Notes under the pieces: model-generated
The model's input: the letters and a program-made list of their open reading frames with translations, nothing else
Told to the model about the DNA's origin: nothing
The model's database searches: none
Position numbers and translations under genes: made by a program
Shown: piece by piece, positions 1 to 5,509 of the stretch
Numbering within the stretch: the first letter of the stretch is position 1
Layout of the letters: each line of letters opens with the position of its first letter
Origin: an uncultured Collinsella sp.
GTDB lineage: Bacteria > Actinomycetota > Coriobacteriia > Coriobacteriales > Coriobacteriaceae
Assembly (NCBI GenBank): GCA_900551975.1
Contig: URYA01000114.1
Coordinates: 1 to 5,509, forward strand
Length of the DNA stretch: 5,509 bases
Direction: 5' to 3'

Positions 1-92
1 ATTCGCTGAGGGGGCCGCGCGACCTGTGCGCTCGTTGCCTACGATTTCACGAAGCGGAGCGCTTTATTCTGTTAAATAAACCTACTGAATAG

Positions 93-126
93 ATAGATCT
101 ATAGTCCCGCGGAAGCGCATCGCGGG
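93..126. promoter_or_regulatory. Leader inverted repeats upstream of ABC operon
   Basis: Two small symmetrical elements lie in the leader of the transporter operon. One is a perfect 10-base palindrome, ATAGATCTAT (93-102). The other is a GC stem, CCCGCG (106-111) pairing with CGCGGG (121-126) across a 9-base loop. TATAGT at 100-105 resembles a -10 box, but no good -35 box sits 16-18 bases upstream, so a promoter is only possible. The elements could be an operator or a leader hairpin. There is no T-run after the stem, so it does not look like a terminator. The function is inferred from position alone. Confidence 0.25.
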
Positions 127-159
127 CAAGGCAGCTACAGCGAAAGGATTATCGAGTCT

Positions 160-948
160 ATGCACCCTGCGGTTCAAGTTGACCAGCTCAAATTCACGTA
201 TCCCGGCTCTGAAAAAACGATTCTTGAGGATGTTTCCATGCGGGTCGATGAAGGCGAATTCGTCTGCATCCTCGGGCAATCCGGTTGCGGCAAGTCGACG
301 TTTCTGAGGCTTTTGGCCGGACTCGAGACTCCAACGGGAGGGTCGATCTCCATGTTCGGAGAGACCATTAAGGGCGCCGGTCCCGATCGCGCGGTGGTGT
401 TTCAAGATTACGGGCTTTTTCCCTGGATGACAGCAGGCAAGAATATCGTGCTCGCCCTGAAGCAGAAGTTTCCCGATATAGACAAGGCGGAGCTGAAGGC
501 CAAGGCACTCGAGATGCTGGGGGCCGTGGGATTGTCGCCCGACGTGTTCGATAAGCTGCCCAAGGAGCTGTCGGGCGGTATGAAGCAGCGTTGCGCCATC
601 GCCCGCGCGTTTGGAATGGATTCGCCCGTCATGCTCATGGACGAGCCATTCGGCGCACTCGATGCCGTCACCCGCGCTCGTCTGCAGGACCTTCTTTTGG
701 AACTGTGGAACAGGCAGGAGCAAAGGAAGACGGTGTTCTTTGTGACTCATGACGTGGATGAGGCATTGTTGCTTGCTTCGAGAATCATCGTGTTCGGTCA
801 GTCGCCCGCCCACGCCATCTATGAGTGCCGTATCGACCCGGATCAGCATAGATCCCGCGAAGGGCTGTTCGAGAGTTCCGTGCTCATGGGTCTTCGCAAC
901 GATTTGATCCGTCATATGAATTTGGATATCAACGGGCGTATTGATTAG
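160..948 (+). CDS. ABC transporter ATP-binding protein, nitrate/sulfonate/taurine (SsuB/TauB) type
   Basis: This is the cytoplasmic ATPase that powers the importer encoded with the next two genes. It has 262 residues, normal for the SsuB/TauB group. All nucleotide-binding motifs are visible and intact: Walker A GQSGCGKST (39-47), Q-loop with Q82 followed by DYGLFPW, signature LSGGMKQR (137-144), Walker B VMLMDEP (157-163), D-loop FGALDA (164-169) and switch His197 in FVTHDVDEA. The GLFPW after the Q-loop and the GGMKQR signature are typical of the NitT/TauT family. The chosen ATG has GAAAGGA (142-148) 11 bases upstream. It is the first gene of a close-packed run with the binding protein and permease. 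The substrate cannot be deduced from the ATPase. The family call is firm; taurine, alkanesulfonate or nitrate specificity is not claimed. Confidence 0.95.
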   Translation: MHPAVQVDQLKFTYPGSEKTILEDVSMRVDEGEFVCILGQSGCGKSTFLRLLAGLETPTGGSISMFGETIKGAGPDRAVVFQDYGLFPWMTAGKNIVLALKQKFPDIDKAELKAKALEMLGAVGLSPDVFDKLPKELSGGMKQRCAIARAFGMDSPVMLMDEPFGALDAVTRARLQDLLLELWNRQEQRKTVFFVTHDVDEALLLASRIIVFGQSPAHAIYECRIDPDQHRSREGLFESSVLMGLRNDLIRHMNLDINGRID

Positions 949-983
949 CCCGCTGCATATAGGAACGAATACGTCATGCAAGA

Positions 984-990
984 GAAAGGA
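984..990 (+). promoter_or_regulatory. Ribosome binding site favouring the 1000 start of the binding protein
   Basis: GAAAGGA lies 9 bases before the ATG at 1000. The competing in-frame ATG at 976 has AGGA at 961-964, 11 bases away, which is a less favourable spacing. The site therefore supports 1000, although 976 is not excluded. Confidence 0.5.
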
Positions 991-999
991 AAACGTTCC

Positions 1000-2103
1000 A
1001 TGACATCCATTAACCAGCCGTTGAGCCGCCGTAGCCTGTTCGCGGGATTGGGCCTTATCGTCTCGTCTGCGACTCTGTCGGGCTGTGGCGCCTCGGGCGA
1101 CACGGGCTCTTCCAAGGAAAAATCATCGTCTGCCGAAAAGCCCGAGGTCTCCCAGATCAGCTGGGGCCGCGCCAACAGCGGCAATATCTTTGTCACGCTC
1201 GCGCAGGACAAGGGCTATTTTGAGGAGTATGGTCTCGAGGTGACCGAGAGCCCCGTCGCTAACGATACGGATGCTATGGCGGCCCTTACGTCGGGGAAGG
1301 TCGACGTTACCTCCAACCAGGGTACGGTGGGTCCGCTCCAACATATCGCGGCTGGCGAAGACCTCACCATCGTTGGCGGCTACATGCTGCAGGGCATGTA
1401 CCTGATCGCCAAGAAGGGGACCAAGTGGAATGGAATCGACGATCTGGTCGGAAAGCGCATCGCCCATAAGGTGCCCCAGATTCCCATCTGCTATGCGATG
1501 CTCGAGGCCGGGCACGATCCCATGAAGGACATCACTTGGGTTACCACGGATACGTCTGCGGACCGTCTGGCGGCGGTCGTGGCCGGCGAGGCCGACTATG
1601 GATACATGTCCGGCGACATGCTGTACGCCATCAGCCAGAATGACGACGTCGACATCGTCGTATACGCCGATGAACTTATGCCCGCCTATGGTTGCTGCCG
1701 CATGAACATGCGCACGGACTTTGTCAAAGACAATCCCATTACGGTCAAGTTGCTTCTCAAGGCTCTTCTACGTGCCGAGGCGTATTTCCAGGCTAACAAG
1801 GACGAATCCGTTTCGATTCTGGCCAAGCAGCTCAACACCTCTGAGGACTACGTAGCCGCCTATCTTAAGAACGATCACTATAAGATTTCGATCGATCCGG
1901 TTCACAACCAGGTTCTCAAGACGTGGGATGTTATGAAGCAGATCGACTTTGTGTCCGGCGACGCCAAGAATATCGATATTGAGAAGCACATCGATATCTC
2001 GTTCTACAAGAAGGCGCTGGACGAGGTCATCGACGAGCACGGTGACGAGTACCCCGACTGGTGGAAGAACCGCCAGGAGTTCTTCGACCAGTACAACGCA
2101 TAA
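1000..2103 (+). CDS. ABC transporter substrate-binding lipoprotein, NMT1/SsuA-like, Tat-type signal
   Basis: This is the extracytoplasmic solute receptor of the importer, 367 residues from this start. The N-terminus carries a twin-arginine-like motif SRRSLF (9-14), a hydrophobic stretch and a lipobox LSGC with Cys29 as the predicted lipidated residue. A Ser/Lys/Glu-rich linker follows, so the mature protein should be anchored on the outer face of the membrane, perhaps exported folded. The body matches the NMT1/THI5-like/SsuA class: an opening strand ISWGRAN, then LAQDKGYFEEYGLEV, then AALTSGKVDV, and later the second-lobe segment GIDDLVGKRIA. Two adjacent cysteines (232-233, in YGCCRM) are unusual in such a protein. 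An in-frame ATG at 976 would add eight residues; 1000 is preferred on ribosome-site spacing and n-region length. The ligand is unknown; relatives bind sulfonates, nitrate, pyrimidine thiamine precursors or aromatic acids. Confidence 0.92.
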   Translation: MTSINQPLSRRSLFAGLGLIVSSATLSGCGASGDTGSSKEKSSSAEKPEVSQISWGRANSGNIFVTLAQDKGYFEEYGLEVTESPVANDTDAMAALTSGKVDVTSNQGTVGPLQHIAAGEDLTIVGGYMLQGMYLIAKKGTKWNGIDDLVGKRIAHKVPQIPICYAMLEAGHDPMKDITWVTTDTSADRLAAVVAGEADYGYMSGDMLYAISQNDDVDIVVYADELMPAYGCCRMNMRTDFVKDNPITVKLLLKALLRAEAYFQANKDESVSILAKQLNTSEDYVAAYLKNDHYKISIDPVHNQVLKTWDVMKQIDFVSGDAKNIDIEKHIDISFYKKALDEVIDEHGDEYPDWWKNRQEFFDQYNA

Positions 2104-2106
2104 AGG
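2102..2106 (+). promoter_or_regulatory. Ribosome binding site setting the permease start
   Basis: AAAGG overlaps the stop codon of the binding-protein gene and lies 7 bases before the ATG at 2114. The open frame extends upstream to 1949, but that extra stretch is Ser/Thr/Arg-rich out-of-frame sequence inside the binding-protein gene, so 2114 is the true start. Confidence 0.7.
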
Positions 2107-2113
2107 TCTTCAT

Positions 2114-2878
2114 ATGCCAAAGAAACTGATCGGGTTTATAAAAAGCTATTGGATCACAGCGTTGGTTTTTGCCGCGATGGTTGGGGTCTACGCCGTTATC
2201 AGCGAGTTCAAGCTGCTCAATGCACTGCTGTTTCCGCCGATTCCCAAAATCGTCGAGGCTTTTCTGTCCAATGTCGACGTCATGCTGCTTAACCTGGTGT
2301 CGTCGTTTCAGCTGCTTGTTCCCGCCGTCATCATTGCCACCATTATCGCTCTCATCATAGGCATCGCCTTGGGCTCAAATAGGCGGGCCCGTACTGTGTT
2401 GCATCCGGTCGTCTACACCGTCAGCGTGGTCCCGTCGATCTTGTTGTCGCCGTTTGCCCTGTTGATAGCGCCTGATTTTCGTTCTGCCTCGTTGTTCTTG
2501 GTCGTGTTCGGAACCATCTGGTCGACGCTGTTCGCTACCATCACGGGCATTCAGACGATCGATAAGCGCTATCTGGACAACGCCGCGGTCCTGGGGCTCA
2601 CGGGATTCAAGCGACTCTTCAAGGTGGTTTTGCCGGCCGCGAGCCCCTCGATTCTGGCCGGTTTTGTCAACTCCTTGCGTGGCTCATTTGTGATCCTGGT
2701 CTATGCCGAGATGTACGGTGCCCAATACGGCATGGGGTTCTTCGTCAAGAAGTACACGGAATACGGCCTGTATGCAGAGGCATGGGCAGGTTTCATCTTT
2801 ATGGTGATCGTGCTGGTCGTTGTGATGCAGCTGTTTGAACGCGTCAAAGAGCGCTTGCTCAATTGGACAATCGATTAA
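2114..2878 (+). CDS. ABC transporter permease, nitrate/sulfonate/taurine (SsuC/TauC) type
   Basis: This is the membrane channel of the importer, 254 residues, the usual size for SsuC/TauC permeases. Hydrophobic segments are visible at about 13-29, 67-87, 99-119, 126-146, 178-198 and 223-240, consistent with about six membrane spans of a BPD_transp_1 domain. The cytoplasmic EAA-type loop that contacts the ATPase is recognisable as DNAAVLGLTGFKRLFK (155-170) with the LP at 173-174. Only one permease gene is present, so the channel is expected to be a homodimer with two ATPase subunits. It starts 10 bases after the binding-protein stop, so the two genes are almost certainly co-transcribed and probably translationally coupled. 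The family is clear; the transported compound is not visible. Confidence 0.94.
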   Translation: MPKKLIGFIKSYWITALVFAAMVGVYAVISEFKLLNALLFPPIPKIVEAFLSNVDVMLLNLVSSFQLLVPAVIIATIIALIIGIALGSNRRARTVLHPVVYTVSVVPSILLSPFALLIAPDFRSASLFLVVFGTIWSTLFATITGIQTIDKRYLDNAAVLGLTGFKRLFKVVLPAASPSILAGFVNSLRGSFVILVYAEMYGAQYGMGFFVKKYTEYGLYAEAWAGFIFMVIVLVVVMQLFERVKERLLNWTID

Positions 2879-2905
2879 TAGCAATTTGTTTGTGAGGAAC
2901 ATGGT

Positions 2906-4090
2906 ATGAAAATCACAAAAGTCGATGTTCTTCTGCTGGAAGAGCATCCGCAGGATAATCCCAATTGGAGTCCGGTCTTGTGCCGCGTCTATACCGATGA
3001 GGGAATTTATGGTGACGGCGAGGGGGCGATGGCCTACAATACCGGCGCTAAGGGCACATGGAGTGCGATTCAAGAATATGCCCAGAAAATCATCGGGATG
3101 GATCCGCTGGATCACGAAGTGATCTGGGAAAAGCTCTATAAGTCGACGTTTTGGGCTCAGAACGGCGGCCCTACGGAGTTCTCGGCCATATCTGCAATCG
3201 ATGTGGCCCTGTGGGACATCAAGGGCAAGGCCTTCGGTGTGCCGGTGTGGCGCCTTTTGGGTGGCAAGCAGCGCGAGTCGCTGCGCTGCTATGCGAGCCA
3301 GCTTCAGTTTGGCTGGGGCGACCATAAGGAATCGCTCCGTACGATCGATGAGTATGTTCACGCTGCCGAGCTGGCGCTCGCCGAGGGCTACGACTGCATC
3401 AAGTACGACTTTTTCACCTTTGACGAGAAACCTGGCGTGAAATTCACCCATGAGGACACGACTCGACTGCTCTCGCCCCGGGTGCGCAACCTTGTCGTCG
3501 GCCGTCTTGCCGCCGTGCGCGAGGCCGTTGGTCCCGATGTCGATATCATCGTGGAGAATCATTCCAACACCGATGCGCAAAGTGCCGTGCAGCTTGCCCA
3601 TCTGATGGAACCCTATGATGTATTTTATTTCGAGGAGCCCTGCACGCCCAATCCCAAGATGAACAAATACGTGCACGACCATATCAACATGCCCGTCTCG
3701 CAGGGGGAGCGCCTCTACAGTCGCTGGCAGTATGCTCCCTATTTCGAGAATGGATCCGTCCAGCTCATTCAGCCCGATCTGGGAAATTGCGGAGGTATCA
3801 CCGAGGGTAAGAAGATCTGCGATATGGCTCACACCTACGATGTGGGCGTTCAAGTCCATGTATGCTCGAGTCCGTTGCTCACGGCGGCCTCGCTGCAGCT
3901 TGAGTGTGTGATTCCCAATTTCACGATTCACGAGCATCACGTTTACAATCGATTCGATTACGTTAAACGTCTGGTGGTCAATGACTATCAGCCCGTGAAC
4001 GGCCGATTCGAGATCCCAGATGCACCGGGTATCGGAAACGAGATCAGCAAATATGCCTTTGAGCACGGCATAAAGGCAGAAGTGAAATAG
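2906..4090 (+). CDS. Enolase-superfamily enzyme (mandelate racemase/muconate lactonizing family), probable sugar-acid dehydratase
   Basis: The 394-residue protein has the superfamily layout: an N-terminal capping domain (about 1-130) and a metal-binding barrel (about 140-370). Probable Mg2+ ligands are Glu217, Glu243 (in FEEP) and Glu268 (in GER). His219, two residues after the first ligand, and His318 are the likely acid/base pair; Asp291 would support His318, and Glu343 sits in IHE. These spacings (+2, 26, 25, 50, 25) closely follow those recalled for D-galactonate dehydratase DgoD, and GERLYSRW also resembles that group. The inferred reaction is removal of water from an acid sugar to give a 2-keto-3-deoxy acid in the cytoplasm. 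Odd points are Glu instead of the usual Asp as first ligand, KYDFF (166-170) instead of KxK, and HVCSSP after the barrel. The start has GAGGA 7 bases upstream. It lies 27 bases after the permease, so the importer may bring in its substrate. Exact substrate unknown; a racemase or other acid dehydratase is possible. Confidence 0.88.
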   Translation: MKITKVDVLLLEEHPQDNPNWSPVLCRVYTDEGIYGDGEGAMAYNTGAKGTWSAIQEYAQKIIGMDPLDHEVIWEKLYKSTFWAQNGGPTEFSAISAIDVALWDIKGKAFGVPVWRLLGGKQRESLRCYASQLQFGWGDHKESLRTIDEYVHAAELALAEGYDCIKYDFFTFDEKPGVKFTHEDTTRLLSPRVRNLVVGRLAAVREAVGPDVDIIVENHSNTDAQSAVQLAHLMEPYDVFYFEEPCTPNPKMNKYVHDHINMPVSQGERLYSRWQYAPYFENGSVQLIQPDLGNCGGITEGKKICDMAHTYDVGVQVHVCSSPLLTAASLQLECVIPNFTIHEHHVYNRFDYVKRLVVNDYQPVNGRFEIPDAPGIGNEISKYAFEHGIKAEVK

Positions 4091-4097
4091 ATTGCAG

Positions 4098-4126
4098 GCC
4101 TTGGGGGCCGTCTTTGCCCCCAAGGC
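4098..4126 (+). terminator. Strong hairpin after the enolase-family gene, probable operon terminator
   Basis: GCCTTGGGGGC (4098-4108) and GCCCCCAAGGC (4116-4126) form a perfect 11-base-pair, GC-rich stem with a 7-base loop, starting 7 bases after the stop codon. The position suits the end of the transporter-enolase operon. The 3' flank is ATTCATAAGG, not a T-run, so it is not a textbook intrinsic terminator. It may instead be a 3'-end stabiliser or a partial terminator. Confidence 0.55.
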
Positions 4127-4189
4127 ATTCATAAGGTTCGTCGCTGGACACGGAGTGATTTTCCGTTTTCCGGGATCGTGGCCTATCAG

Positions 4190-4196
4190 AGGGGAG
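4190..4196 (+). promoter_or_regulatory. Ribosome binding site setting the 4205 start
   Basis: AGGGGAG lies 8 bases before the ATG at 4205. The open frame also contains a GTG at 4178, but that codon precedes this ribosome site and would put the site inside the coding region, so 4205 is preferred. Confidence 0.75.
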
Positions 4197-4204
4197 ATAA
4201 CGTC

Positions 4205-5368
4205 ATGCCAACCATCGAAGAGCAGCCGTTGCCGTCCACGTTTGAGGAGTTCAACGAGCAGCGCAAGGCGGCGTTTATTCGCGTCAAGGATTACAAGCAG
4301 GCCGGTAATCGCCTGATCGGTTTTCTGTGCAGCTACACGCCGCTCGAGATTATCGATGCCGCGGGGGCTGCGAGCGTGGCACTCTGCGGCACGTCCGACG
4401 AGGTGATTCCCGAGGCCGAGAAGGTGCTGCCGGCAAACCTCTGCCCGCTCATCAAGTCGACGTACGGCTTTGCCTACTCGCAAAAGTGCCCGTTTACGTA
4501 CTTTAGCGACATGATCATCGGCGAGACCACCTGCGACGGCAAGAAGAAGATGTACGAGCTGCTCAACGAACTCAAGCGCACGCACATTCTGCATCTTCCG
4601 CAGGGTCGCGATCGCGCCTACGAGCGTGAAGGCTGGTACGAGGAGTGTCGCCTGCTCAAGGAGGAGCTCGAGGGCTTCTACGGCATCACGATTACCGACG
4701 ATGACCTGCGCGCTGCCGTCCGTCGTCGCAACCGCTTGCGTGCGGCCCAGCTCGAGATGTTTGCGCTGCAGGCCAACCAGCCGGCGGCCATGAGCGGCGT
4801 CGACCTGATGAGTACTATGTTTGCCGGTACGTTCAGCTTTGATATCGAGGCCTATACGCAGCAGCTGGAGCAAAAGGTTGCCAAACTGCGCGAGACCTAC
4901 GACGCGGGCGAGCGCCCGGTCGCGGCAGACGCCAAGCGCATTCTGATCACCGGTTGCCCGGTGGGCGGCGTGATCAACAAAATCGGTCGCACCATCGAGT
5001 CCAACGGCGGCGTGGTTGTGTGCATGGACGACTGCTCGGGCGAGCGCACGGCGGCCATGATGATCGACCCGGAGGCCCCCGACATCCTGCGCGCTATCGC
5101 CGACCGCTACCTGGATATCAACTGCTCGGTCATGACGCCCAACGACGGTCGTATGGAAAACACGCTGGCCATGTGCGAGAAGTATCATGTCGATGGCGTG
5201 GTAGAGAGCGTGCTACAGGCCTGCCACACCTTTAACGTGGAGAGTGCGCGCATGCAGGAGGCCGTCGAGGGTGCGGGTATTCCGTATATGAAGATCGAGA
5301 CCGACTACAGCAACGGTGACATGGGCCAGATCGAGACGCGCATCGCTGCCTTCATCGAAACCCTGTAG
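4205..5368 (+). CDS. 2-hydroxyacyl-CoA dehydratase D-component family protein, double-cubane-cluster (YjiM-like) type
   Basis: The 387-residue protein matches the HgdB/FldB/YjiM family of iron-sulfur enzymes that receive low-potential electrons from an ATP-hydrolysing partner. Family signatures are FLCSYTPLEIIDAAG (40-54), NLCPLIKS around Cys80, ETTCDGKKKMYE around Cys110, TGCPVGG around Cys251, CMDDC (273-277), a late Cys340 in QACHTF and the terminal ETDYSNGDMGQIETRIAAF. Cys42, 80, 110, 251, 277 and 340 are candidate cluster ligands; six cysteines would suit the [Fe8S9] double cubane known from DCCP, but this assignment is inferred. True heterodimeric dehydratases have two homologous subunits in tandem with a CoA-transferase; here there is only one, followed by the activator, which points to the YjiM/DCCP group, whose physiological substrate is unknown. 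In a counted stretch (codons 213-239) third positions are about 80% G/C, higher than in the importer genes. A role in 2-hydroxyacyl-CoA dehydration cannot be excluded. Confidence 0.88.
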   Translation: MPTIEEQPLPSTFEEFNEQRKAAFIRVKDYKQAGNRLIGFLCSYTPLEIIDAAGAASVALCGTSDEVIPEAEKVLPANLCPLIKSTYGFAYSQKCPFTYFSDMIIGETTCDGKKKMYELLNELKRTHILHLPQGRDRAYEREGWYEECRLLKEELEGFYGITITDDDLRAAVRRRNRLRAAQLEMFALQANQPAAMSGVDLMSTMFAGTFSFDIEAYTQQLEQKVAKLRETYDAGERPVAADAKRILITGCPVGGVINKIGRTIESNGGVVVCMDDCSGERTAAMMIDPEAPDILRAIADRYLDINCSVMTPNDGRMENTLAMCEKYHVDGVVESVLQACHTFNVESARMQEAVEGAGIPYMKIETDYSNGDMGQIETRIAAFIETL

Positions 5369-5376
5369 TTGACGGT

Positions 5377-5407
5377 ATGTGACAAAGGGACTGTCCCTTT
5401 GTCACAT
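5377..5407. repeat. Perfect 14-base inverted repeat, REP-like palindrome
   Basis: ATGTGACAAAGGGA (5377-5390) is followed by CTG and then its exact reverse complement TCCCTTTGTCACAT (5394-5407). It begins 8 bases after the dehydratase-like stop codon and lies before the activator gene. It would fold into a 14-base-pair hairpin with a 3-base loop on either strand. There is no downstream T-run, so a simple intrinsic terminator is doubtful. The core resembles short palindromes containing GACAAAGGGAC that are scattered through intergenic regions of some Gram-positive genomes. That resemblance is from memory and only one copy is present here. Confidence 0.75.
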
Positions 5408-5461
5408 GTGAGGGAGGATGCCAAGGCGCCTGAACGCGCCGCTACCTTTGATGTTTAGATT

Positions 5462-5468
5462 GGGAGAG
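5462..5468 (+). promoter_or_regulatory. Ribosome binding site of the activator gene
   Basis: GGGAGAG lies 4 bases before the ATG at 5473 and 7 bases before the adjacent ATG at 5476. The second spacing is more usual, so the protein may start at the second methionine. Confidence 0.45.
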
Positions 5469-5472
5469 AGCC

Positions 5473-5509
5473 ATGATGGGGATCGGGATCGATATCGGGT
5501 CTACGGCGG
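5473..5509 (+). CDS. Partial: BadF/BadG/BcrA/HgdC-type ATPase activator (5' end only)
   Basis: Only 12 codons are present before the window ends, reading MMGIGIDIGSTA. GIDIGST is the phosphate-1 loop of the ASKHA ATPase fold, and in this form opens the BadF/BadG/BcrA/HgdC (YjiL-like) proteins. These [4Fe4S] dimeric ATPases use ATP hydrolysis to push one electron at very low potential into a 2-hydroxyacyl-CoA dehydratase-type partner. The preceding gene encodes just such a partner, so the two form a probable reductase-acceptor pair. An in-frame stop at 5449-5451 rules out an earlier start. From the fragment alone a sugar kinase of the same fold is possible; the neighbour makes the activator much more likely. 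Confidence 0.72.
   Translation, partial: MMGIGIDIGSTA

Noticed and set aside
52..72. AAGCG-GAG-CGCTT hairpin followed by TTATTCTGTT as a terminator of an upstream gene.
   Set aside because: The stem is only 5 base pairs and the tail is interrupted, so it is too weak without a known upstream gene.
2..79. Open stretch ending in TAA at 77-79 that might be the tail of an upstream gene.
   Set aside because: The 25 residues match nothing I recognise, and another frame also stays open to 90, so a coding end cannot be supported.
82..981. A 299-codon open frame on the minus strand opposite the ATPase gene.
   Set aside because: It has no family motifs and mirrors a gene in which all ABC ATPase motifs are intact.
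1949..2113. An N-terminal extension of the permease upstream of 2114.
   Set aside because: The extension is Ser/Thr/Arg-rich shadow sequence inside the binding-protein gene, and a good ribosome site precedes 2114.
4159..4172. Tandem TTTTCCG duplicated before the dehydratase-like gene.
   Set aside because: Two 7-base copies are too short to distinguish from chance, and they do not form promoter elements that I can support.
2684..5188. An 834-codon open frame on the minus strand running across the permease, enolase and dehydratase-like genes.
   Set aside because: Its translation is a His/Leu/Arg-rich string with no recognisable domain and it lies opposite three clear genes. It results from the codon bias of the + strand genes suppressing stops in the opposing frame.
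5425..5440. GGCGC/GCGCC inverted repeat before the activator gene.
   Set aside because: The stem is only 5 base pairs in a GC-rich stretch and is easily explained by chance.
5418..5509. A small open frame starting at ATG 5418 right after AGGGAGG.
   Set aside because: The ribosome-like sequence abuts the ATG with no spacing, and the frame overlaps the well-supported activator start in another frame.

Overview
The window reads as a moderately GC-rich anaerobic bacterium. The likeliest source is a gut actinobacterium of the Coriobacteriia (Collinsella/Olsenella-like). This is a judgement from three things: the style of the Tat-plus-lipobox signal on the binding protein, the oxygen-sensitive 2-hydroxyacyl-CoA dehydratase-type gene with its activator next to it, and a short intergenic palindrome. 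No rRNA or other taxonomic marker is present. All genes are on the + strand, and no tRNA, rRNA, CRISPR array or insertion sequence was found.

Region 1 (1-159) is a leader with small inverted repeats and no convincing gene. Region 2 (160-4090) is a tight four-gene set: an ABC importer of the nitrate/sulfonate/taurine type (ATPase 160-948, Tat-exported lipoprotein binding protein 1000-2103, permease 2114-2878), then an enolase-superfamily enzyme (2906-4090). The catalytic residues of that enzyme are spaced as in sugar-acid dehydratases of the D-galactonate dehydratase type. The set ends at a strong hairpin (4098-4126). The simplest reading is one operon that imports an organic acid and then dehydrates it. 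The substrate cannot be read from the sequence.

Region 3 (4205 to the window end) is a different unit: a single-subunit 2-hydroxyacyl-CoA dehydratase D-component-like protein (4205-5368), similar to the double-cubane-cluster protein/YjiM group, and the first codons of a BadF/BadG/HgdC-type ATPase (5473 onward) that would be its ATP-dependent electron donor. Between them lies a 31-base element with perfect 14-base inverted arms (5377-5407). In the short stretches counted by hand, codon third positions are much more GC-rich in region 3 than in region 2, so the importer-enolase cassette may have a separate history.
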